Part shown: positions 29,865-38,319 of the stretch, one piece after another
How the letters are laid out: every line of letters begins with the position of its first letter
Position numbering within the stretch: position 1 is the first letter of the stretch
DNA from: Hansschlegelia plantiphila
GTDB taxonomy: Bacteria; Pseudomonadota; Alphaproteobacteria; Rhizobiales; Methylopilaceae
Direction: 5' to 3'
Length of the DNA: 64,000 nucleotides
Assembly (NCBI RefSeq): GCF_027922265.1
Contig: NZ_BSFI01000021.1
Location: 62,001-126,000, forward strand
Made by a program: the position numbers and the translations under genes
The notes under the pieces: generated by a model
What the model saw: the letters and a program-made list of their open reading frames with translations, nothing else
Database searches by the model: none
Told to the model about the DNA's origin: nothing

Positions 29865-31427
29865 ATGCCGATCAATCTCGCAGAACCGTTGGATTGGGAG
29901 AGCGCGACGGGCGACGCCCTGACCATGCTCGAGGACCTGCAGGGGAACATTCTGAAGGGGCACGGCCGCCACCACACCGCGAACCTTTTCCTGAACTTCT
30001 CAGGCGACAGAGGCAAGGTCGCCGCCTCTCTCAACAGCATCGGCAGGCAACTTCCGAGCGCGCTGGATCAACTGCGGGATGCTAAGGCGTTTTCCGAAAC
30101 GAAGATTTCCGCTGGACGCTTCCTCTCCTTCTTCATCTCCAAGGAGGGCTACGGCTGGCTCGGAACGCCCGCACCCGTGAGCCCTGCGCGCGCGCCCCAT
30201 TCCGCGGACGCGACGCTGGAGAGCATGCTGGATCGGAAGACGGCTCTGGACGACCCCAACCTGCCAGACCTCGACGCTCACTTCCGGCAGGACCAGCCCG
30301 AAAAGATCATCCACGCATTGCTTCTCATCGCCGATGACGGGCCGGAGGACGTTGAGGTCGAGGCCAGCCGCTGGACGTGGCTTCTCGCGCAAGACGGCGT
30401 CTCCGTGATCGGCGCAGAATACGGCCGCGCCTATTTCAACGCCGCGAAAGATGGCCTGGAAAACTTCGGCTACGTCGATGGCCGCAGCCAGCCGCTGATG
30501 CTGCGCCAGGACATCGCGGAGGAAGGGAAGAGTTTGAAATCCGGCGACCCGGCCGACCCGGATTCCTGGGAGTGGAGTCCGATCTTCCCGCTTGGCCAGT
30601 TCGTGGTCAGGGATCCAGGAGGAGCGACGCCGCATAGCTTCGGCAGTTACTTCGTCTTCCGCAAGCTCGAACAGGACGTCGAGGGATTCAAGGAACGCGA
30701 AGAGGCCCTGGCGAAAGCGCTCGGACTTACGAACTCACCCGATCCAGACGACGCCGAACGCGCTGGCGCAATGGTCGTTGGCCGGTTCGAGAACGGGTCG
30801 CCGTACACGATGCCGAAGGGTCCTTGGACGGCTCCGGTCTCTCCCGATCCTTCTTCCGGTCCGCTCAACAATTTCAATTTCGACAACGACTCCGAGGGAG
30901 CGCTGTGTCCGTTCCGGGGGCATATCCGCAAGACCAATCCCCGCGGCGACAGCGCGCGGCTTCCTGGCGGCACGTTCGATGAGGAAGAACTCGGTCGAGA
31001 ACGCTCACGGATCATGGCCCGCCGCGGCATCACCTACGGAGTGAGAGCCCAAAACGTCGCAAGAGAATTCGTAGACAGGCCGAGGCAGGGCGCAGGCCTG
31101 CTCTTCATGGCCTATATGGCGAACATCTCGGAGCAGTTTGAGGTAACGCAACGTTTCTGGGCCAACAACGCGGAGTTCGTCAGTCCGCCCGTCGGCATCG
31201 ATCCCGTGATCGGGCAGACAGCAAACGGTGAAGGGCAGGTCTGGTGGCCCGACGCCCGCGGCGCTCCAAAGAAGACGGAGTTCGACTTCGGGAGATTTGT
31301 CCATCTCAAGGGAGGCGAGTATTTCTTCGCGCCTTCAAAAAGCTTCTTGACGAACTTCGTGTTCGAGCCAGTGACAGCCGCTGCGGAACCGGTCTCGGAA
31401 GACGCTTCGGTCATGACTACCGCCTGA
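29865..31427 (+). CDS. Dyp-type haem peroxidase
   Basis: 520 residues from MPINLAEPLDWESATGDALT; ribosome-binding site GGGGG is nine bases upstream. The DyP signature GXXDG appears as FGYVDGRSQP with the catalytic distal Asp; the proximal haem His is in PFRGHIRKTNPR, followed by the conserved Arg. The large size (over 500) places it with the expanded C/D-type (class V) enzymes. No Tat or Sec signal peptide and no encapsulin gene nearby, so it is probably cytosolic. The physiological substrate is unknown. Confidence 0.92.
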   Translation: MPINLAEPLDWESATGDALTMLEDLQGNILKGHGRHHTANLFLNFSGDRGKVAASLNSIGRQLPSALDQLRDAKAFSETKISAGRFLSFFISKEGYGWLGTPAPVSPARAPHSADATLESMLDRKTALDDPNLPDLDAHFRQDQPEKIIHALLLIADDGPEDVEVEASRWTWLLAQDGVSVIGAEYGRAYFNAAKDGLENFGYVDGRSQPLMLRQDIAEEGKSLKSGDPADPDSWEWSPIFPLGQFVVRDPGGATPHSFGSYFVFRKLEQDVEGFKEREEALAKALGLTNSPDPDDAERAGAMVVGRFENGSPYTMPKGPWTAPVSPDPSSGPLNNFNFDNDSEGALCPFRGHIRKTNPRGDSARLPGGTFDEEELGRERSRIMARRGITYGVRAQNVAREFVDRPRQGAGLLFMAYMANISEQFEVTQRFWANNAEFVSPPVGIDPVIGQTANGEGQVWWPDARGAPKKTEFDFGRFVHLKGGEYFFAPSKSFLTNFVFEPVTAAAEPVSEDASVMTTA

Positions 31428-31513
31428 CGGAGCGAGCCAGCGCGGGAGATCGAGCGGTCTCGGCATGGCCGGAGCGTTCGCCGCGCGGAGCCTCCCGAGT
31501 CCGCCGCGCTGTC

Positions 31514-32065
31514 TCATCCCGTCATCCCCTCCGGGCCGCGGGCGATCGCGGCGACGCCGGTTCGGGAGACCTCGACCAGACCGAGCGGCGCCATCAGCAC
31601 GATGAACTGGTCGAGCTTGTCCGGCTTGCCGGTGATCTCGAAGATGAAGCTCTCGATTGTGGCGTCGATCACCCGGGCGCGGAAGGCTTCCGCAAGACGC
31701 AGCGCCTCGGCGCGCTGGTCGCCCTTGCCGCGCACCTTGATCAGCATCAGCTCGCGCTCGAGCGACTTTCCGGTGAGCGTGAGGTCGACGACCGAGTGCA
31801 CCGGCACCAGCCGGTCGAGCTGCGTCTTGATCTGGTCCACGACGCCCGCAGGCCCCGTGGTGACGATCGTGATGCGCGAGAGGTGCGTCTCGAGGCTGAC
31901 CTCGGACACCGTCAGGCTGTCGATGTTGTAGCCGCGCCCCGAGAACAGGCCGATGACGCGCGCGAGCACGCCCGGCTCGTTGTCGACGAGGATCGCGAGC
32001 GTGTGGCGCGCGAGCGGCGGGTGCTGGTCGTCCATGAAATAGGCGGAGCCGGTGGGCTGGCGCAT
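31514..32065 (-). CDS. ilvN: Acetolactate synthase small (regulatory) subunit
   Basis: 183 residues with an N-terminal ACT domain (about 20-95: HTLAILVDNEPGVLARVIGL, then FSGRGYNIDSLTV) and the ALS_ss C-terminal domain (ELMLIKVRGKGD, FIFEITGKPDKLDQFI). It binds valine and activates the large subunit. It lies downstream of ilvI on the same strand, separated by a 160-base gap that contains a palindromic repeat. The alternative internal start MDDQHPPLAR would shorten it by ten residues. Confidence 0.95.
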   Translation of the reverse strand: MRQPTGSAYFMDDQHPPLARHTLAILVDNEPGVLARVIGLFSGRGYNIDSLTVSEVSLETHLSRITIVTTGPAGVVDQIKTQLDRLVPVHSVVDLTLTGKSLERELMLIKVRGKGDQRAEALRLAEAFRARVIDATIESFIFEITGKPDKLDQFIVLMAPLGLVEVSRTGVAAIARGPEGMTG

Positions 32066-32107
32066 TTGAAATCCTGACTAGACAGATACTTTAACGGACC
32101 GCTCCGC

Positions 32108-32197
32108 CGTCATGCCCGGCGAAGCCGGGCATCCACGACTTGGACGTCACGCGATGCGTCGAGAAAGTCGCGGATGCCCGCGACTGCGGGCATGACG
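32108..32197. repeat. REP-like extragenic palindrome between ilvI and ilvN
   Basis: CGTCATGCCCGGC with GCCGGGCATCC at the left and GGATGCCCGCG with GCGGGCATGACG at the right form two linked hairpins in mirror order. Such CGTCATGCCCGG-type palindromes are common dispersed repeats in Hyphomicrobiales genomes (from general knowledge). In the transcript it would fold between the two acetolactate synthase genes. Confidence 0.7.
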
Positions 32198-32225
32198 GCG
32201 AGCGCGCGCTCGGGAGGGGCCGCCC

Positions 32226-33989
32226 TCACACCAGCATCTTGCCTTCGTCGGTGATCGCCTCGTCGATCCTCTGCTCGCCGGCTTCGCCGAGCAGCATCTC
32301 GTTGTGGGCGCGGCCCGAGGGGATCATCGGGAACACGTTCTCCGTCTTGTCGACGATGCAGTCGACCACGACGGGCCCAGGCGTATCGAGCATCGCCCTG
32401 ATGGTGGCGTCGAGGTCGCCGGCCTTCTCGCAGCGCAGGCCGGACGCGCCGTAGGCCTCCGCGAGCTTCACGAAGTCCGGCAACGCCTCCGAATAGGAAT
32501 GCGAGTAACGCGAGCCGTGCAGCAACTGCTGCCACTGGCGCACCATGCCCATATATTCGTTGTTCAGGATGAAGATCTTGACCGGCAGATTGTACTGCAC
32601 CGCCGTGGAGAGCTCCTGGATGCACATCTGGATCGAGGCTTCGCCCGCGATGTCGATGACCAGCGCGTCCGGATGCGCCTTCTGCACGCCGATCGCGGCC
32701 GGCATGCCGTAGCCCATCGTGCCGAGGCCGCCGGAGGTCATCCAGCGGTTCGGTTCGTCGAAGCGGTAATACTGCGCGGCCCACATCTGGTGCTGGCCGA
32801 CCTCGGTCGTGATGTAGGTGTTCGGCCCCTTGGTCAGTTCGTAGAGGCGCTTCACCGCCTGCTGCGGCTTGATGGTCTCGCCCGACTGGCGGAAGAACAG
32901 GCAGTCGCGCGCGCGCCAGCCGTCGATCTCGGCCCACCACTCCTTCATCGCGGAGGCGTCCAGCGTCGCGCCGCTCGCGCGCCAGACGCGCAGCATGTCG
33001 CCGAGCACGTTGGCGACGTCGCCGATGACGCCGATCTCGACCTTGACGTTCTTGTTGATCTGCGAGGGATCGATGTCGATGTGGATCTTGCGGCTTCCCG
33101 GCGAGAACGCGTCGAGGCGGCCCGTGATGCGGTCGTCGAAGCGCGCGCCGATGCAGACCATGACGTCACAGTCATGCATCGCGTTGTTGGCTTCATAGGT
33201 GCCGTGCATGCCGAGCATGCCGAGCCACTGCGGACCGGACGCCGGGTAGCAGCCGAGGCCCATCAGCGTCGACGTCACCGGAACGCCGGTGACCTCGGCG
33301 AACTCGCGCAGCAGACGCGTGGCTTCAGGGCCGGAATTGATGACGCCGCCGCCGGTGTAGAAGATCGGCTTCTTCGCGCCCGCGAGCAGCTCGACCGCCG
33401 CCTTGATCTTGTCGACGTCGCCCTTGAGCTTCGGATGATAGGATTTATGAACGACGTTCTCCGGGCCGACATACCTGCCGGTCGCGAACTGGACGTCCTT
33501 CGGGATGTCGACGACCACAGGGCCCGGACGGCCGTTGGTCGCGACGAAGAACGCCTCGTGCAGGATCTGCGCGAGGTCGTTGACGTCCTTCACCAGGTAA
33601 TTGTGCTTGGTGCAGGGCCTGGTGATGCCGACAGTGTCGCATTCCTGGAACGCGTCCGAACCGATCAGGTGCGTCGGCACCTGGCCGGTGATGCAGACCA
33701 TCGGGATCGAATCCATCAGCGCGTCGGTCAGGCCCGTGACCGCGTTGGTCGCGCCAGGGCCGGAGGTGACGAGGACGACGCCAGGCTTGTTGGTCGATCG
33801 CGCATAGCCCTCCGCCATGTGCGTCGCGCCCTGCTCGTGGCGGACGAGGACGTGCTCGATCGCGTTCTGCTGGAACAGCGCGTCGTAGATCGGAAGCACG
33901 GCGCCGCCGGGATAGCCGAAGATGTGGGCCACGCCCTGGTCGGCGAGCGCGCGAATGACGATCTCCGCGCCGGTCATCGTCTCGGTCAT
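32226..33989 (-). CDS. ilvI: Acetolactate synthase large (catalytic) subunit
   Basis: Thiamine-diphosphate enzyme making 2-acetolactate or 2-aceto-2-hydroxybutyrate. 587 residues from MTETMTGAEIVIRALADQGV. Visible: the catalytic Glu in VLVRHEQGATHMAEGYAR, the FAD/central domain (YTGGGVINSGPEATRLLREF), and the C-terminal ThDP motif DIAGEASIQMCIQELS through FILNNEYMGMV. The motif's usual GD(G/A)S reads GEAS here, a conservative change in the Mg-binding Asp. An attenuator-like leader precedes it (34053-34169). Large and small subunit genes are together as is normal in rhizobia. Confidence 0.96.
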   Translation of the reverse strand: MTETMTGAEIVIRALADQGVAHIFGYPGGAVLPIYDALFQQNAIEHVLVRHEQGATHMAEGYARSTNKPGVVLVTSGPGATNAVTGLTDALMDSIPMVCITGQVPTHLIGSDAFQECDTVGITRPCTKHNYLVKDVNDLAQILHEAFFVATNGRPGPVVVDIPKDVQFATGRYVGPENVVHKSYHPKLKGDVDKIKAAVELLAGAKKPIFYTGGGVINSGPEATRLLREFAEVTGVPVTSTLMGLGCYPASGPQWLGMLGMHGTYEANNAMHDCDVMVCIGARFDDRITGRLDAFSPGSRKIHIDIDPSQINKNVKVEIGVIGDVANVLGDMLRVWRASGATLDASAMKEWWAEIDGWRARDCLFFRQSGETIKPQQAVKRLYELTKGPNTYITTEVGQHQMWAAQYYRFDEPNRWMTSGGLGTMGYGMPAAIGVQKAHPDALVIDIAGEASIQMCIQELSTAVQYNLPVKIFILNNEYMGMVRQWQQLLHGSRYSHSYSEALPDFVKLAEAYGASGLRCEKAGDLDATIRAMLDTPGPVVVDCIVDKTENVFPMIPSGRAHNEMLLGEAGEQRIDEAITDEGKMLV

Positions 33990-34052
33990 GGCGTTGTTCC
34001 TTTCGCCTTGTCGACCTTGCACCAAACCCGCCGCCGCTGGACGCCGGGCAAC

Positions 34053-34078
34053 AAAAAAGGGCCCGCTGGGGAGCCCTT
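34053..34078 (-). terminator. Attenuator terminator in the ilvI leader
   Basis: Minus strand: AAGGGC, ten-base loop, GCCCTT followed by further T residues (TTTT). It lies 64 bases upstream of the ilvI start and downstream of a leader peptide rich in branched-chain codons, matching an intrinsic terminator used in attenuation. Confidence 0.8.
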
Positions 34079-34112
34079 GGCTTAGGCGTCATCTGACTGG
34101 AGCGCGGACGCT

Positions 34113-34169
34113 TTAAGCGGTCCGCACCGTCGATGACGCCTGACTTACGAGAATGAGTGCGCGCGACAC
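34113..34169 (-). CDS. ilvI leader peptide
   Basis: An 18-codon frame with GTG start and a strong ribosome-binding site (AAGGAG, six bases before). It reads VSRALILVSQASSTVRTA, with the run Ala-Leu-Ile-Leu-Val typical of a branched-chain amino acid control peptide. A perfect nine-base stem (34085-34093 with 34132-34140) encloses a second hairpin (34104-34125), and the terminator at 34053-34078 follows. Ribosome stalling at Leu/Ile/Val codons would change this folding and let transcription reach ilvI (inference from the classical mechanism). Confidence 0.75.
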   Translation of the reverse strand: MSRALILVSQASSTVRTA

Positions 34170-34200
34170 CGGTCGCTCCTTGGCAACAAAATTCGTGCGG

Positions 34201-34229
34201 AAACTAGGCGCAGCCAGAACGGACGTCAA
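34201..34229 (-). promoter_or_regulatory. Promoter of the ilvI leader transcript
   Basis: Minus strand TTGACG (34224-34229), 17-base spacer, TAGTTT (34201-34206): a housekeeping-type promoter about 32 bases before the leader peptide start. Confidence 0.55.
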
Positions 34230-34246
34230 GAATGAAGTGGTGGGCT

Positions 34247-35767
34247 TTAGTCGACCAATAGGGTCTCGGGCTTCGCCAGGGCGAGGTCGCCCTCGCCCCA
34301 CGCCACATAAGGCGCGCCCTCCCGCTCGGCGGACGAGAACCGCCAGCAATTGCGTCCGGCGCGCTTCGCCTCGTACATCGCCTCGTCGGCGAGCAGCATC
34401 AGGTCGCGCGGGTTTGTCGAGCTGTCGGGCGCCAGCACGCCCCCGACGGTGATGCTCGGCCGTACTTCGACGCCTTCGAGATCGCAGACCTCGTTGACCG
34501 CGCTCACCAGCCGCTTCGCCATGCCCATGGCGTCGGCCACCGCGGAGACCGGCGCGACGATCGCGAATTCGTCGCCGCCGATCCGCGCGACAACGTCGGT
34601 TTCGCGCACCGACTGGCGAAGCCTGCTCGCGACTTCGATCAGCAACTGGTCCCCCCTGGCGTGTCCGTAGGTGTCGTTCACGCCTTTGAAGTGATCGAGA
34701 TCGATCAGAAACAGCACGAAGCGCCTGCCTCGCAAGCGGGCGGCCGTGCTCGCACTGTCGAGCGTCTCGGCGAAGCGCGTGCGGTTCACCAGCTTGGTCA
34801 ATCCGTCATGCATGGCGCGGTAGGCGAAAAGCCGCTTCAGCCGCCGCTGGTCGTGCACCACCGCGGCCACGATCACGCTCGGGCCGCCGAGCAAGGCGAG
34901 GAGACCGTAGCGGAGCAGGTCGGCGCTCAACGTCGCAGGCGCAGGCTCCAACAGCACGCGCCACTGGCCTTGCTGGGCGAATGCGAGCAGAGCCGTGAAG
35001 AAGGAGAACGCAGCGATCGAGGTCGCGTTCAGCCCGAGCCTGAGCGCGAACCAGAGCAGCGCGACGGACGCGGCAAGCGACCACATCGGCCCGCTGTCCG
35101 CCGCCGCGCCCAGGACGAGCGCAGCGATCAGAAGACTGGAGGCCACGAACTCCCAGGCCCGCGGGCGTTCGTCGTCAGCGCCGTGCTCGCAAGGCGCGTC
35201 GAGGCCCCTGCCCCGGCCAAAGCTTAGGATGAGCGCGACCACGAAGCCCATCGTTACGGCGTCTGCGAATGCCCCGGCGCCCGCCGCCGAGAGCCGCGCG
35301 GTCAAGGGTCCGGCGAGCGTCAGGACGTCGAGCGGCGTCGCCGCCAGGGGACCGAGGATCGCGGCGGCCGCCGCCGCCGCGGCGACCATCTTCTGCGAGG
35401 TGAGAAATCCGGCGCGCCGCAGCCACAGGAAGATCAGCGAACCGCAACCGATCTCGATAAGATCGCTCGCCAGCGCGACCGGCCATGCCGAAGGCTGGTC
35501 GCCGAGGATCAAGGCGACCCCCACATGCGCCGCCGCAAGGCCGGCGATGTCGGCCGCGTCCAGTCCGCGACCGAAACGCAGCAGCATGCCGATCGCGACG
35601 GGCGCCCCAAGCGCCAGCGCCGGATGTTCGCCCGGGCCTTCGCCCAGCAGCCGCCCGGCCCCCAGCGCGGCGGCGTAGCAGAGCGGCAGCGCCAACTCGG
35701 GGAGAGAAAGGAGTGAGAGCAAGCGGGAAAAGCCCGCGGAAGATCGTACCAGCGCAGACGCGAACAT
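34247..35767 (-). CDS. Diguanylate cyclase with membrane-spanning N-terminus
   Basis: 506 residues. About nine hydrophobic segments fill the first 310 residues in a MASE1-like layout, followed by a GGDEF domain (about 325-485) with intact ARIGGDEFAIVAP and the FKGVNDTYGHARGDQLLIEV region, so c-di-GMP synthesis is expected. No EAL domain. An RxxD inhibitory site is not obvious just before the active site (RQSVRETDVVARIGGDEF has RETD, which could serve as RxxD). It is separate from ilvI and divergent from the YedZ-like gene. Confidence 0.88.
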   Translation of the reverse strand: MFASALVRSSAGFSRLLSLLSLPELALPLCYAAALGAGRLLGEGPGEHPALALGAPVAIGMLLRFGRGLDAADIAGLAAAHVGVALILGDQPSAWPVALASDLIEIGCGSLIFLWLRRAGFLTSQKMVAAAAAAAAILGPLAATPLDVLTLAGPLTARLSAAGAGAFADAVTMGFVVALILSFGRGRGLDAPCEHGADDERPRAWEFVASSLLIAALVLGAAADSGPMWSLAASVALLWFALRLGLNATSIAAFSFFTALLAFAQQGQWRVLLEPAPATLSADLLRYGLLALLGGPSVIVAAVVHDQRRLKRLFAYRAMHDGLTKLVNRTRFAETLDSASTAARLRGRRFVLFLIDLDHFKGVNDTYGHARGDQLLIEVASRLRQSVRETDVVARIGGDEFAIVAPVSAVADAMGMAKRLVSAVNEVCDLEGVEVRPSITVGGVLAPDSSTNPRDLMLLADEAMYEAKRAGRNCWRFSSAEREGAPYVAWGEGDLALAKPETLLVD

Positions 35768-35914
35768 ACTCGGTGGTTCTCCAGTGGCTTGAGCTTGAAG
35801 GACCCCCTGCTAAGGCGCGGTTTGCGGCAGGACTTAAATTTGAGCAAATTTCTGACGCTCCGGACCGGCCGGCGCCGCGTAACGAAGCGGGTCGCGGGAG
35901 CGTAGGGAGCAGGC

Positions 35915-36934
35915 ATGGGATTGTTCCACGACCGCGCCGGACGCTTTTCGCCCTTGCTGACGCTGACGCTGGCGGCGTTGGTCGCCCCGGCGGCGTGGCT
36001 CGCCATCCGTGCGCTGCACGGTGATTTCTCAGGCCCCGCCCCCGACGCTTTCGGCGCGCCTCCCGGCTTTCAGGACGTCGGTTCGGCGCCGTTCGGTGGA
36101 AACGCCGGCTCAGCCTTCGCGGCTCCCGGCGGCGAGGCGGCGCGGCCGATCTATGGCGCGATCCACTTCACGGGCGACTGGGCGGTGCGCTTCCTGCTGC
36201 TGTCGCTCGCCGTAACGCCGTTCCGCCGCCTGCTGCACTGGCCGCGCCTTGTGCTGACGCGCCGCCGCGTCGGCCTCGCCGCGCTGGCCTACGCCCTCGG
36301 CCATTTTGGGCTTTACGTTTTCGATCAGCAGTTCGTCGTCTCGAAGATCGCCAGCGAGATCGTGCTCAGGGTCTATCTCGCAATCGGCTTCGCCGCGCTG
36401 ATCGGCCTGATCGCGCTGGGCTCGACGTCGACCGACGCCGCCGTGAAGCGGATGGGCGGGCGGAACTGGAACCGGCTCCACAAGCTCGCATACGTGATCG
36501 CTGGGCTCGGCCTGCTGCATTTCGCCATGCAGTCGAAGCTCGACGTCACGGAGCCGACGCTGATGTGGGGCCTGTTCCTCTGGGCGATGGGCTGGCGCGT
36601 GCTGCAGAGCCGGGGCGAGCGGGCGGTCAGCCCCGTCTGGCTGATCGGCCTCGCTCTCGCGGCCGGGCTCGCGACCGCGCTCTCGGAAGCCACGTGGTAC
36701 GGGCTCGCGACCGGCGTCCACGCCGACCGCGTGCTGCTTGCGAACTTCTCGGTGCGCCTGGGGCTGAGGCCTTGCTGGTGGGTCATGTTGTTCGGCCTCG
36801 CGGCGGCGGCCTCGAGCCTGATCGGCGCGCGGCGGCGCGGCGCGCCGCGTCCCCGGACTGCGCGGCCGGCGCAGGCCAGCCCCGCAGAGGCCGCGGCGCC
36901 CCTGCGTCTGGCGCCCGAGGGCGCTCGCGACTAA
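35915..36934 (+). CDS. Ferric reductase-like transmembrane protein (YedZ/MsrQ type)
   Basis: 339 residues with about seven membrane segments. The ferric-reductase-like core has haem-ligand His candidates in LAYALGHFGLYVFDQQ, NWNRLHKLAYVIAGLG and LLHFAMQSK, spaced like MsrQ/YedZ haem b subunits. N-terminal extension of about 90 residues (APDAFGAPPGFQDVGS) is longer than MsrQ. The catalytic partner MsrP is not adjacent in this window, so the electron acceptor is unknown. It precedes the aminotransferase gene by 37 bases on the same strand. Confidence 0.85.
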   Translation: MGLFHDRAGRFSPLLTLTLAALVAPAAWLAIRALHGDFSGPAPDAFGAPPGFQDVGSAPFGGNAGSAFAAPGGEAARPIYGAIHFTGDWAVRFLLLSLAVTPFRRLLHWPRLVLTRRRVGLAALAYALGHFGLYVFDQQFVVSKIASEIVLRVYLAIGFAALIGLIALGSTSTDAAVKRMGGRNWNRLHKLAYVIAGLGLLHFAMQSKLDVTEPTLMWGLFLWAMGWRVLQSRGERAVSPVWLIGLALAAGLATALSEATWYGLATGVHADRVLLANFSVRLGLRPCWWVMLFGLAAAASSLIGARRRGAPRPRTARPAQASPAEAAAPLRLAPEGARD

Positions 36935-36971
36935 GGTCGCGGCCCCTCGAAACCGGACAAGGTGCTTCAGC

Positions 36972-38261
36972 GTGATCGCCGACCTCTCCGCCGCGGACCT
37001 CGAAGCCTTCGGCGCCCGCATCCAGGCCGACTACGACGCGTTCCGCGCCCGCGGCCTCAAGCTCGACATGACCCGCGGCAAGCCCGCGCCCGAGCAGCTC
37101 GACCTCGCGGAGGGCATGCTCGCGCTGCCCGGCAACCGCGACCATCTCACCGAGGCCGGCGAGGACGCCCGCAATTACGGCGGCGTGCAGGGCGTCGCCG
37201 AGGTGCGCGCGCTGTTCTCCGGCACGTTGGGAGCGAAACCGGAGCGGATCGTGGTCGGCGACAACGCCAGCCTCGCGATGATGCACGATTCGATCGTCTG
37301 GGCGCTTCTCAAGGGCGTGCCGGGCTCCGCGAAGCCGTGGGGCAGGGAGAGCGAGATCGCCTTTCTCTGCCCGGTGCCGGGCTACGACCGCCATTTTGCG
37401 ATCTGCGAGGAATACGGGATCCGCATGATCCCCGTGCCGATGACGGGGCATGGGCCGGACATGGCCAAGGTCGAGGAGCTCGTCCGCGACCCCGCGGTCA
37501 AGGGCATGTGGTGCGTGCCGAAATATTCGAACCCGAGCGCGGAGAGCTATTCCGACGAGACCGTCCGGCGCCTCGCCTCGATGAAGACGGGCGCGCCCGA
37601 CTTCCGCCTGTTCTGGGACAACGCCTACGTCCTGCACCATCTGACGGACGAGCGGCGCGAGATCCTGAACGTGCTCGACGCCTGCGCCGACGCCGGCAAT
37701 CCCGACCGCGCCTTCGTGTTCGCATCGACGTCCAAGATGACGCTGGCCGGGGCCGGCCTCGCCTTCTTCGCCTCGTCGGAGGCGAACGTGAAATGGTACC
37801 TCGCCCGCGCCTCCAAGCGCACGATCGGCCCGGACAAGCTGAACCAGCTCCGCCATGTCCGCTTCCTCAGGGACGAGGCGGGTCTGGTCGCCCATATGGA
37901 CAAGCACCGCGCGCTGCTCGCGCCGAAATTCCAGACGGTTACCGACGCGCTGACGTCCCGCCTCGCAAACCAGGGCGCGGCGCGCTGGATCAAGCCCGAC
38001 GGCGGCTATTTCGTCAGCGTCGACGTGACCGAAGGCGCGGCGTCGCGCGTCGTCGCGCTCGCGAAGGACGCCGGGCTGCTGCTCACGGCCGCCGGCGCGA
38101 CCTGGCCCTATGGCAAGGATCCGCACGACAGCAACCTGCGGCTCGCGCCGTCCTACCCTTCCCTTTCGGACGTGAAGGCGGCCTCGGAGGGCATCGCGCT
38201 CTGCATCCTGCTCGCCGCGATCGAATCGGAAAGCGCCAGGCGCCGCAGCGAAGCGGCGTAA
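36972..38261 (+). CDS. PLP-dependent aminotransferase, aspartate type (PF12897-like)
   Basis: 429 residues, MIADLSAADLEAFGARIQAD onward. Fold-type I features: DMTRGKPAPEQLDL, NYGGVQG substrate loop, NASLAMMHD, WCVPKYSNPSAESYSDE, FRLFWDNAYVLHHL (Asp and Tyr contacting PLP), and the Schiff-base Lys in FASTSKMTLAGAGLAF. This set is typical of the actinobacterial-style aspartate aminotransferase (AspT) clade rather than AspC. It ends next to a large palindrome at 38275-38319 shared with miaA. It may be co-transcribed with the YedZ-like gene. Confidence 0.88.
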   Translation: MIADLSAADLEAFGARIQADYDAFRARGLKLDMTRGKPAPEQLDLAEGMLALPGNRDHLTEAGEDARNYGGVQGVAEVRALFSGTLGAKPERIVVGDNASLAMMHDSIVWALLKGVPGSAKPWGRESEIAFLCPVPGYDRHFAICEEYGIRMIPVPMTGHGPDMAKVEELVRDPAVKGMWCVPKYSNPSAESYSDETVRRLASMKTGAPDFRLFWDNAYVLHHLTDERREILNVLDACADAGNPDRAFVFASTSKMTLAGAGLAFFASSEANVKWYLARASKRTIGPDKLNQLRHVRFLRDEAGLVAHMDKHRALLAPKFQTVTDALTSRLANQGAARWIKPDGGYFVSVDVTEGAASRVVALAKDAGLLLTAAGATWPYGKDPHDSNLRLAPSYPSLSDVKAASEGIALCILLAAIESESARRRSEAA

Positions 38262-38274
38262 GGCTCAACTCGGC

Positions 38275-38319
38275 GCCCCCGCTCATGTCCCGGCTCGAGG
38301 CCGGGACATGAGCGGGGCG
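38275..38319. repeat. Perfect palindrome overlapping the miaA 3' end
   Basis: CCCCGCTCATGTCCCGGC, a TCGA centre, and the reverse complement. It sits between convergent genes and could act as a two-way terminator hairpin, but it also encodes the last eleven codons of miaA (DAPLMSRPRAG). It belongs to the class of CATGTCCCGG-type dispersed palindromes. Confidence 0.75.
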
